Origin: Ochromonadaceae sp. CCMP2298
Taxonomy: Eukaryota; Sar; Synurophyceae; Ochromonadales; Ochromonadaceae
NCBI GenBank assembly: GCA_026770595.1
Contig: MU634187.1
Location: 1 to 14,703, forward strand
DNA length: 14,703 nucleotides
Direction: 5' to 3'
Shown: positions 7,471 to 14,703 of the stretch, piece by piece
Position numbering within the stretch: position 1 is the stretch's first letter
Layout: each line of letters begins with the position of its first letter
Position numbers and translations under genes: made by a program
Notes under the pieces: model-generated
Database searches by the model: none
Told to the model about the DNA's origin: nothing
The model's input: only the letters and a program-made list of their open reading frames with translations

Positions 7471-8343
7471 ATGTACCAGACCACGAGCGCGTATGATAGA
7501 GGGGTGAACACATTCTCGCCTGAGGGACGGTGAGCACCCTTTGCTTTGCACTCTCCTGTCCCGCGTGTGCATATGGCACCGATTGCAGTCGCTGACAGTC
7601 GCCCCCCCTCTCCCCACACTTCTCCACTCCCACTCCCACCCCCACCCCAACACAACACTCCCTCCCACAGGTTGTTCCAGGTAGAGTACGCCATCGAGGC
7701 CGTAAAGCTGGGCAGCACAGCGGTCGGCATCCAGACGAAGTTCGGCACCGTGTTGGCGGTGGAGAAGCGGCTCACCTCTACCCTATTGGAGCCCTCTTCG
7801 GTGGAGAAGATCATGGAGGTGGACACACACGTGGGCGTGGCCGTCTCGGGACTCATCGGGGACGCCCGTACGCTGGTGGACCACGCGCGCATCGAGGCGC
7901 AGCACCACCGCTTCACGTACGACGAGCCCATGGGCGTGCAGGCACTCACCCAATCCGTTTGCGACCTGGCACTGGGCTTCGGAGAGGGCCGCAAAGAGGG
8001 AGAGACGAAGATGTCCCGTCCCTTCGGGGTTGCTTTGCTGGTTGCGGGCTATGACCGCAAGGAGGGCTGTCTGCTGTACTTCTCTGACCCCTCTGGCACG
8101 TTCTTCGGCTACAGTGCGAAGGCCATCGGGGCGGGCTCGGAGGGCGCACAGGCCACGCTGCAGGACCGGTATAGAGAAGACATGACCGTGCAAGACGCAG
8201 AGGATGTGGCCTTCGAGATCCTGAAGCAGTCCATGGAGGAGAAGATCTCGTCTGTGAATGTGGAGCTGGCCTGCGTGTCAGAGAGGGGGTACGAGCTGTA
8301 CTCGGCAGAGAAGCTGGACGCCATCATCGCCAGACTCGCTTAG
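7471..8343 (+). CDS. PSMA5: 20S proteasome subunit alpha type-5
   Basis: Exon 1 is 7471-7529 and exon 2 is 7671-8343, joined across a 141-nt GT-AG intron (7530-7670), giving 243 residues, the usual length for alpha-5. The N-terminus reads [20 protein letters not shown], the proteasome alpha signature; alpha subunits form the outer, non-proteolytic rings and gate of the 20S core. Other diagnostic stretches are KLGSTAVGIQT, LEPSSVEKIMEVDTHVG, SGLIGDARTL, MSRPFGVALL, DPSGTFFGYSAKAIG, SEGAQATLQ and ILKQSMEEK, in the order of human and yeast alpha-5. The ATG at 7471 is chosen because only the spliced product gives the complete signature. Two TAG stops follow each other directly (8341-8346). The intron's 3' half is a C-rich polypyrimidine run ending CCCACAG. 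Expected in the cytosol and nucleus as a housekeeping protein. Confidence 0.97.
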
Positions 8344-8875
8344 TAGAGAGGGAGGTGCAGGTAGTTGGGATAGGGTGTTTGGATAGACACGGGTGCGGGC
8401 GTAGTTGCCATAGGCGCAGTGGGGATGGGCGGTAGGCGGCACTGAGCTCAGGGGCTCTTTTTTGTAACTAACTCTGAAGGTCTGAGAGCGTGAGAGTGTG
8501 AGAGTATTGATGTTTTTATTGATGTTCGGAAGGAGAGCTGTAAGTCCGACAGTGTGAGTGTGAAGAATGCACGACATGAAAGAAACGCAGGGCGAAGAGT
8601 ATGTATATTAGAATGTACAGTAAACTGCTACTGCCACTTCTACTTATATGCTTTTACTTATTACTGCTTTTACTTATGCTGGTGCTGGTGCCCACCTCTA
8701 CCTCTAGCACAGCGATCAGTCGCTAAGTCCCAGCCTAGGGCATACTCAGCTATACGGTATACGGTATGTACATAGTCACAGGGGTGTAGGATAGGAGTCG
8801 CATCGCAGGGGCACACAGAGAAAGAGACGCAGGGGAGGTGTGTGCGTATAGTGCGTGTGGGTGTGGGTACGGGCT
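8344..8875. other. Convergent intergenic region, no gene seen
   Basis: It lies between the ends of PSMA5 (+) and the LON-domain gene (-). It includes a TTTTTT run at about 8458, GTGAGAGT repeats at about 8488-8505, a T/CTTA-rich stretch at 8640-8680 and a GTATACGGTATACGG-like repeat at about 8748-8768. These are probably two 3' untranslated regions. No RNA gene or open frame is supported. Confidence 0.5.
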
Positions 8876-11800
8876 CTACTGCAGCACAGACCCTGCCCAC
8901 GGGTCATCCTCGTCCCCCTCCGGTGTGAAGAAGCTGTCGCTAGACTCCAGTGCCTCCGATATGCCCCCCTTGCCCCCCTCCTTACCCCCCGCCCCCCCTG
9001 CCCCTCCCCCTCCCCCCCCCTCCTGCTCCGCCTTCTGTCTCAGTATGGTGGCGTCGTCTTGCAGCAGTTCCCTCTCACCGGCGCCCCCCTGCTGCTGCGT
9101 GGTGAGTTGCTGTGAGGAGGAGGAGGAGGAGGAGTATGTGTATAAGTATGATAATGAGTGTGAGTATGAGTATGATAATGATATAATGATGATAATGATA
9201 ATATGATGATAATGATAATAATATAATGATAATGATAATTATATAATGATATAATGATGACAATGATATGATAATAATGACGACAACAACACAGTGCAGC
9301 CCTCATACCCCTCACCTCTGCCTCTGCCTCCTCGTACCCCTCGAAGGTCAGGTTCAGGATGGACAGCAGCTGGTAGTTCTCGGGGGGCTTCACGTCCTCG
9401 TCGTCGCCTGGGGTGTGTGTGCGTGTAGGGGGTAGGGGTAGGGGTAGGGGGTATAGGGGTAGGGGTACAGGGGTACAGGGGATAGGGGTACAGGGGGGTA
9501 GGGGTACAGGGGGGTAGGGGTACAGGGGGGTATACGGGTGTTGGGGTATAGGTGGGGAAGGGGTGAGTCAGTGAGTGTGGGTGCATGCAATATAGAGAAG
9601 CAGAGAGAAGAGAGGGGAAAGGTACGGGGCGGGGAAGAGAGGCAGAGAGACAGACATAATATATACACTATACGATACACACTATACACACTATACGATA
9701 TATACGCATCTCACCTATCTCTAGGCCCACTAGGTACTCTATGTCCTCCTCGTCCACCGTGCCGCTCAGCAGACTCTCCTTCTCCATCGTGCGCCGTGCA
9801 GCGTGTATCTTGGGGGCCAGCGTGCGCAGCCTCTGCAGAGTGGGCATCTGCAGTGGGGGGGTATATTATGTTAGTATGTATTTGGAGGGTTTTATTGTGA
9901 TATCAATATATGGAGGGTTGTATTGTTATATTAGTATATATTTGAGGGTTGGTACCTTAAGGTGTCTCTGCTTGCTTAGAGGGGGGGAGGCGAGTGTGGC
10001 GCACACGGCGTAGGAGAAGGCTCGATGGCGGTCCACAAGCGGTGTCAGGTCCACTCCGTCTACGTCCACCACCTTGCCATACCCCACTGGATTGATATGG
10101 GGTTGGGTTGGATTATGGGTATGGATTATGGATTATGAGTTATGGGTTATGGGTTATGGGTTATGGGTTATGGGTTATGGGTTACGGGTTACGGGTTATG
10201 GGTTACGGGTTACGGTGGGGGTTACGGTGGGGGTTAGGGAGGAACATATACAAACAAATACAAACAAACATAAAACCCACCTATAACCCCACCAGTACAT
10301 GCACACAAACACATATAAACCCACTACTAACCTGGCACGTCCTCTACGGCGGAGTCGAAGTCCTCCTCTGGCTCGTCCAGGTACACCACTACGTTCTCAT
10401 CCTCCTCCTCCTCCTCCTCCTCCTCGTATTCCTCCTCCTCATCATCGTCAGCACCGCAGCTGATGTCATTCTCCTCCTCCTTCTCCTCCCCCTCCTTCCC
10501 CCCCTCCTCGCTCTCATACCCATCACTCAAACTTTGCACCTCATCCTCCTCCACCACCTCCTCCGCCTCCGCCTCTTCTACCTCCACCTCTACCTCTACC
10601 TCTGACACAGCCCCCACTGCTGTCGCCACCCTCTTTTTCCACACACCCTCCACCTCCCTCACCACCTCGTCTACACTCTTCCCCTCCCCTGCTACCGCCG
10701 CAGCCACGTCAGGCATGCCCCGCTCAATGGCATGCTTCAGCACTGGGTTTAATACACATTTCAATATAGAAGGAGGGGGTTAATATACATCAGTATAGTA
10801 GGGGGTTTAATACACATTTTAGTATACTAGTATGGGTGGGGGGATTATAACGTACCTGCAGTCAGCTCCAGCACCCTGCGTTGCTCTGCCTCGGGCATGG
10901 CATCCCTCAATGGGTTGGACAGCACTGCCTGCAGGGGCCTGTTCTGGTATAGCACGGGGAACAGACATATTCCGATCTGGTCCACGTTGCCCCTGTTGGC
11001 GGGGCTGGAGCGCAGGATGCCGCTGGACCTAGCCCCCACCTGGGGCACCGCCTTCACCCCCCTCTGCGCCCTGTTAGCATTAGGTGGTATATTACACATT
11101 TATATTATTAAATTGTACATGTATGTGTGATGTGACATTATGTATGAAAATACGGAGGTTTATACGGTATGTATGGGACGGTATATATGGGGCGGTGTTC
11201 GTACCTGTTGAGCTTGGCCACCCTCAGCAGCCTCAGGGACAGCGACAGGTCGGTGTATATGGACTCGCACAGCTTCTCGCACTCCAGAATGCTTCTGTAT
11301 GAAACGGCCTCCCCCCCGCTGACCATGCCCTTGTACCGGTTGAACAACAGGGGACCTTCCCGGAATCCCTATAGGGGAATAGGGGAATAGTGGGCAATAC
11401 GTTAGACACATAAACACATAGATAGACAAAAACAGAGCAACATAGAGGGAGTCAGGCTATTAACACAATAGAACAATAGCACAATAGCACAATAGCACAA
11501 TAGCACAATAGCACAATAGCACAATAGCACAGTAACAATATAACACAGTGACAGTGGCAGTGGATTAGTGTGGCAGTGGTGTATGTATGTATGTATGTAT
11601 GTATGAATGCCTACCGGGGCTTCTCTTGGATCCACTCGCTGGTCGTACAGTATAGGATCCAGAGGGTCCATCGCCTGCACTATGCAGGTGGGATAGGGTT
11701 CCCTCTTGCGTAGTGCCTTCACCTGCACCCTATACAGGGCCAGGATGACGTAGGCGGTCTCTCCGGTCTTGAACCTCCTGCACTCCACCACCTTGCACAC

Positions 11801-12259
11801 CACTGCACAGGGCGCAATCTCTCCTGTAGCCTGGTCCACCACAGACCTCACCAGACGGTTGCCGTGCTTACCCCCAACGTCTGAGAATAGACATCTGAAC
11901 TTCATCTCGTTGATGAACAGGAACGACCTGGAGCCTGGGAAGAGGGCTTCTGCCTCGGGCAGCATGGGCAGCTCGAAGTCATCTGCGCCGGGCTGGAATG
12001 GAGGCTTGGCTTTGCTGCTCATAATCTGCACAGCCACCTCGTCCATGTCCGTGTCAGGCACAGTGAGCACCATGCCCCTCCACATGAAGGGGAAGGAGTT
12101 GGCAGAGAACTCAGCGTTTGGGGGGGCATCGCTCATGTGCAGCCTACTCGCATGTGCATTCCTGAGCGGCCTGAAGCTTGTCCACCCCGCCACGCCCCGC
12201 AGAGCCAGAGCCAGCACCAGGAGGATCATCCTGAGCGCGACCGAATGAATGTGCAACAT
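8876..12259 (-). CDS. Plastid-targeted LON substrate-binding-domain protein, eight exons, acidic C-terminal half
   Basis: Reconstructed exons are 12259-11615, 11368-11205, 11070-10856, 10742-10332, 10086-9956, 9847-9715, 9407-9316 and 9109-8876. All are GT-AG, phases agree, and the product is 674 residues. A signal peptide (MILLVLALALRGVAG, then WTSFRPLRNAHASR) suggests plastid import. Residues 96-200 hold a LON (Lon N-terminal, PUA-like) domain: FELPMLPEAEALFPGSRSFL, INEMKFRCLF, TGEIAPCAVVCKVVECRRF and the YRVQVKALRKREPYP strands. Stand-alone LON proteins without the AAA+ ATPase or Ser-Lys protease exist in plant chloroplasts; none of those catalytic parts is seen here. A helical region follows (ILECEKLCESIYTDLSLSL, then LRLLRVAKL). 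Exon 4 adds a long Glu/Asp-rich stretch and exon 8 a Gly run. Starts at 12259 and 12229 (second Met) are both possible. The role, perhaps binding substrates or partners in plastid proteostasis, is inferred. Confidence 0.85.
9115..9295. repeat. (GGA)n followed by TAATGA-type repeats in LON-gene intron 7
   Basis: The intron between exons 7 and 8 (9110-9315) holds a GGA repeat (about 9115-9133), which is CTC/TCC in the gene's sense and forms the polypyrimidine tract before the acceptor. Imperfect ATAATGATGAT repeats fill the rest. Confidence 0.85.
9418..9540. repeat. GGGGTA-type minisatellite in LON-gene intron 6
   Basis: The plus strand consists of imperfect GGGGTA, GGGGTACA and GGGGATA units inside the intron between exons 6 and 7 (9408-9714). 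In the gene's sense the strand is C-rich. Runs of four or more G at short intervals could form G-quadruplexes on the non-coding strand; this is an inference. Confidence 0.85.
9912..9950 (-). repeat. AACCCTC-type dispersed intronic repeat, copy in LON-gene intron 5
   Basis: In the gene's sense, the 108-nt intron 9955-9848 is built of about three units of roughly 30 nt, each starting AACCCTC and followed by AT-rich sequence ending in ACAATA. The unit at 9950-9912 is nearly identical to 14373-14411 in an intron of the asparaginyl-tRNA synthetase gene, allowing one indel and about two substitutions. Confidence 0.8.
10140..10216. repeat. TTATGGG / TTACGGG heptamer array in LON-gene intron 4
   Basis: Ten consecutive heptamers occupy 10140-10209: six TTATGGG, then two TTACGGG, one TTATGGG and one TTACGGG, with degenerate copies on both sides (about 10111-10237). 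The array sits within the intron between exons 4 and 5 (10331-10087). The unit resembles, but is not, the telomere repeats TTTAGGG and TTAGGG. Confidence 0.95.
11473..11528. repeat. ACAATAGC octamer x7 in LON-gene intron 1
   Basis: Seven perfect ACAATAGC copies lie in the intron between exons 1 and 2 (11614-11369). A GTAT tetranucleotide run at about 11578-11605 follows in the same intron, next to the donor. Confidence 0.95.
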
Positions 12260-12500
12260 GCAGTAGGGGAAGGGAGCAGATGGAATGGGGAGATGGAGAG
12301 AGCAGCAACCCATCACATGTTTCAAAATGTGACGCCTTTTGATGTGGGTTTGTATCCTAGGTGTGCCAAATACTAGTGGTACAAAGAATGAGTCACAAAA
12401 AAAGCTCCTGCAAGCACAATCTTGAACAAGTCCTCAGGTCGGCTCCTGATCAGTCCAGTTCTTAGAGCATTCGCAGCCAAGAGCGGTGCGGAGTGGGATC
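12260..12500. promoter_or_regulatory. Divergent intergenic region (LON-domain gene / asparaginyl-tRNA synthetase)
   Basis: These 241 bases separate two divergent starts, both for proteins with plastid-type presequences, so a shared promoter region is likely. An A-run (CACAAAAAAAGC, near 12396) lies near the middle. No defined box is recognised. Shared regulation is an inference. Confidence 0.4.
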
Positions 12501-14703
12501 ATGGTTGTGGGCCTGGCGATCATGTTCTTTGCAGCCCTCCACAGTGTGCACAGGAGCAGCGCGCTCCGGCCTATCCGATCCTTCACCAGGGCCGCTACCA
12601 CCTTGCAGTCGAGCCCAGTGACACCAGTAGAGGTGCCTGTGAGTGCGTCTGTGACTGTTCGGACCAAGGTGAGGAAGATCCTGGAGTCCAGTACGATCGA
12701 GGGAGAGACGGTGTTGGTGCAGGGCTGGGTGCGCACAGTGCGGGACCAGAAGAACTTCGCCTTCGTGGAGATCAACGACGGCTCCTCCCTGGCCGGCATA
12801 CAGGCAGTAGCAGACTCTTCAATCGCCTCCTACGACCAGGTGGCCCTGCTGTCAACAGGTGCGGCTGCGGAGATAACGGGGCAGGTGGTGCGCAGCCAGG
12901 GCAAGGGGCAGACGTACGAGATCAAGGTAACGTCCATGTCTGTCTCTCTGTCTATGTCTATCTCTCTGTCTTGAATGCAGATACTACACGCCACACCCAC
13001 AACTCTAACACATTACACTCAACACACACCCACACTACACACACCTACACACTACACACACCTACACACTACACACACACCTACACACTTCACACTACAC
13101 ACTATACACACATCTACACACTACACACACCTACACACTACACACACCTACACACACCTACATACTACACCCACACACACACTACACCTAGGCCACATCT
13201 GTCCGACTAGTGGGCGCCTGCCCCCCCGACTACCCCCTGCAGAAGAAGAGGCACTCACAGGAGTTCCTCAGAAGCATCGCACACCTGCGTGCTCGCACCA
13301 ACACCATCTCTGCGGTAGCAAGGGTACGCAGCCAGCTCGCCTACGCCACTCACCAGTTCTTCCAACAAGGTATATAATGTATGTCTCTACTGATGTCTGT
13401 ATGCTCCTATTTGTCTGTGACTCTAATCTAATACTGTATCTAATGCTGTATGTATATAGTGCTGTCTTAATGTCTGCTGACTGCTCCTGCTTTTGCATCT
13501 ATCTCTATCTCTGCTGTCGCCGCACACCAGTTCTTCCAACAAGGTAGTGTAGGTAGTGTAGGTAGTGTAGGTAGTGTTAAGAGGTAGTGTTTGTATGCAT
13601 GCTCTATGCTCTGTGCTCTGTGCTCTATGCATACCCTATCCTTTCCCATCTCCCCTAACCCCCACACCCCTTATACCACCTCAGAGGGCTTTGTGTACCT
13701 GCAGTCTCCTCTCATCACTGCCTCCGACTGCGAGGGCGCGGGGGAGATGTTCCGTGTGACCACTCTGCCTCTGGGGGATCTGAAGGCCATCAAGGCCACC
13801 AAGGAGGGGGGGGCGGACTTCTCAGAGGTGAGTATCCTGATATGTCTATTCTAATGCCATTCTAATGCTGCCTCTCTGTTTCTGTCTCTTATCTAAATTA
13901 TGTCTGATTTCTGCTGCTCTCTGCTTCTGTCTCTCTCTCTACTCCTATATCTGTTTCTGCTGTCTACTACACCCGCTCCCCACTCACCGCTACCTCACCT
14001 GCACCTGACTCCCAATACCCCCCCCCACACACACGCACGCACGCAGGACTTTTTCTCCAAACCCGCGTACCTCACAGTCTCCGGCCAGCTCTCAGGTGCC
14101 TATCCCTCCTAATACATACCACAATAATATAATAACCCTCCTAATATATATGTCACCATGTCACCCTCAACCCTCCAATAACCCTCAACCCTCGACATGT
14201 AGGTGAGACGTACGCCTGCGCTCTGGGCGACATCTACACCTTCGGGCCCACCTTCCGGGCGGAGAACAGCCAGACCAGCAGGCACCTGGCGGAGTTCCAC
14301 ATGATCGAGCCCGAGATGGCCTTCGCTGATATGAGGTAACCACAACCCTCAACATATATTCTATCGCAATACAACCCTCCAAATATATACTGATATAACA
14401 ATAAAACCCTCTCATTGCTTATATAACAATATATCCCTATTAACAATTATACTTATAACTCTCCACCCTACACCCTACACCCTACACGCTCCACCCTTCC
14501 TCACCCATATACTTATAACCCTAAACCCGCCCTCATGCCCCCATGTGCACAATCCATACTCATACATGTATTATAGGTCAGCGATGGGCAACGCGGAGGC
14601 CTTCGTGAAGCACGTGGTGGGGCACGCCCTCGCATCGTGTCCCGCAGACCTGGCCTTCTTCGGTCAGTTCATGGACAAAGAGGTACCTATGCCCCCCTAT
14701 CCC
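12501..14703 (+). CDS. Asparaginyl-tRNA synthetase, bacterial/organellar type, probably plastid (3' end beyond window)
   Basis: Visible exons are 12501-12926, 13192-13369, 13685-13827, 14047-14095, 14203-14335 and 14577-14682; another intron starts at 14683. All junctions are GT-AG, phases agree, and 345 residues are seen. It charges tRNA-Asn. Residues 1-22 form a signal peptide ([16 protein letters not shown]), followed by a basic transit-like stretch ([10 protein letters not shown]). Residues 56-145 are the OB-fold anticodon-binding domain ([25 protein letters not shown]). [17 protein letters not shown] links to the class II core. Motif 1 lies around [17 protein letters not shown], then [11 protein letters not shown]. 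The insert ending [15 protein letters not shown] is typical of AsnRS, and motif 2 is [15 protein letters not shown] with the class II Arg. Motif 3 must lie to the right. GTG at 12486 is upstream in frame, but ATG 12501 begins the signal peptide. AsnRS rather than AspRS is favoured by this insert and motif 2. Confidence 0.96.
12975..13190 (+). repeat. CA-rich minisatellite (CACACCTACACACTA-type) in AsnRS intron 1
   Basis: The first intron (12927-13191) is mostly imperfect CACACCTACACACTA repeats running up to the acceptor CACCTAG. Long Thr/His-rich open frames crossing it are artefacts of the repeat. Confidence 0.9.
13351..13546 (+). repeat. 22-nt exon-end and donor duplicated inside AsnRS intron 2
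   Basis: The last 19 bases of exon 2 plus the first three of the intron (13351-13372) recur identically at 13525-13546, within the following intron and 174 nt away. The second copy includes the donor-like AAG|GTA. Using the second donor would either retain a stop codon or break the frame, so the first is taken as functional. A GGTAGTGTA nonamer array (about 13543-13590) starts right at the second copy. Confidence 0.95.
14373..14411 (+). repeat. AACCCTC-type dispersed intronic repeat, copy in AsnRS intron 5
   Basis: This unit in the 14336-14576 intron is nearly identical to the minus-strand unit 9950-9912 in the LON-domain gene. Neighbouring AsnRS intron 4 (14096-14202) also contains several AACCCTC words followed by AT-rich sequence, so the element occurs in at least three introns of two genes. 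Confidence 0.8.

Noticed and set aside
10140-10216. True telomere or chromosome end
   Set aside because: The heptamer is TTATGGG/TTACGGG, lies in an intron, and coding exons continue on both sides.
10463-10783. Ser/Thr-rich plus-strand open frame
   Set aside because: It is the antisense of the GAG-rich acidic exon 4 of the LON-domain gene.
12975-13547. 190-codon Thr/His-rich plus-strand open frame
   Set aside because: It reads the CA-rich minisatellite of AsnRS intron 1 and then exon 2 out of frame. The splice model restores an uninterrupted AsnRS.

Overview
The window looks like nuclear DNA of a photosynthetic eukaryote with a complex red plastid, most likely a stramenopile alga; a haptophyte is not excluded. 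Genes carry GT-AG spliceosomal introns of about 60-315 nt that are largely simple-sequence repeats. Exons are GC-rich with strong G/C preference at third positions. Four of the eight genes begin with a short signal peptide followed by an aromatic residue or transit-like stretch. This resembles the bipartite plastid presequences (ASAFAP-like motif) of red-derived secondary plastids. No tRNA, rRNA, CRISPR array or transposon was found by eye.

Layout, left to right. The C-terminal tail of a Gly/Met-rich protein ends at 95 (+). A BTB/T1 (KCTD-like) gene lies on the minus strand (807-1472); its reading frame continues past an in-frame TAA to 528 and there encodes the rest of an ILEI/FAM3-like domain. 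A single-exon plastid membrane protein is at 1704-2378 (+). A six-exon amino-acid transporter of the AA_trans/SLC36-38 type is at 2896-5156 (-). A small gene of uncertain family is at 6294-6975 (-), with possible further C-terminal exons down to about 5693. Proteasome subunit alpha-5 is at 7471-8343 (+, two exons). An eight-exon LON-substrate-binding-domain protein is at 8876-12259 (-). A bacterial-type asparaginyl-tRNA synthetase starts at 12501 (+) and runs off the right edge after six visible exons.

The genes do not form an operon or one pathway. Three intergenic regions are divergent, so paired promoters are likely at 1473-1703, 6976-7470 and 12260-12500. The last of these separates two genes that both appear to encode plastid-targeted proteins.

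No defence island or other new multi-gene system is visible. The points most worth a second look are: the BTB-ILEI fusion broken by a single stop codon; an in-frame partial duplication in the same gene that could also be removed as a 114-nt intron; a closely similar repeat inside introns of two different genes, in the sense direction in both, which recalls introner-like elements; duplicated splice-donor segments inside or beside introns; and an unusual abundance of GTAC donor sites.
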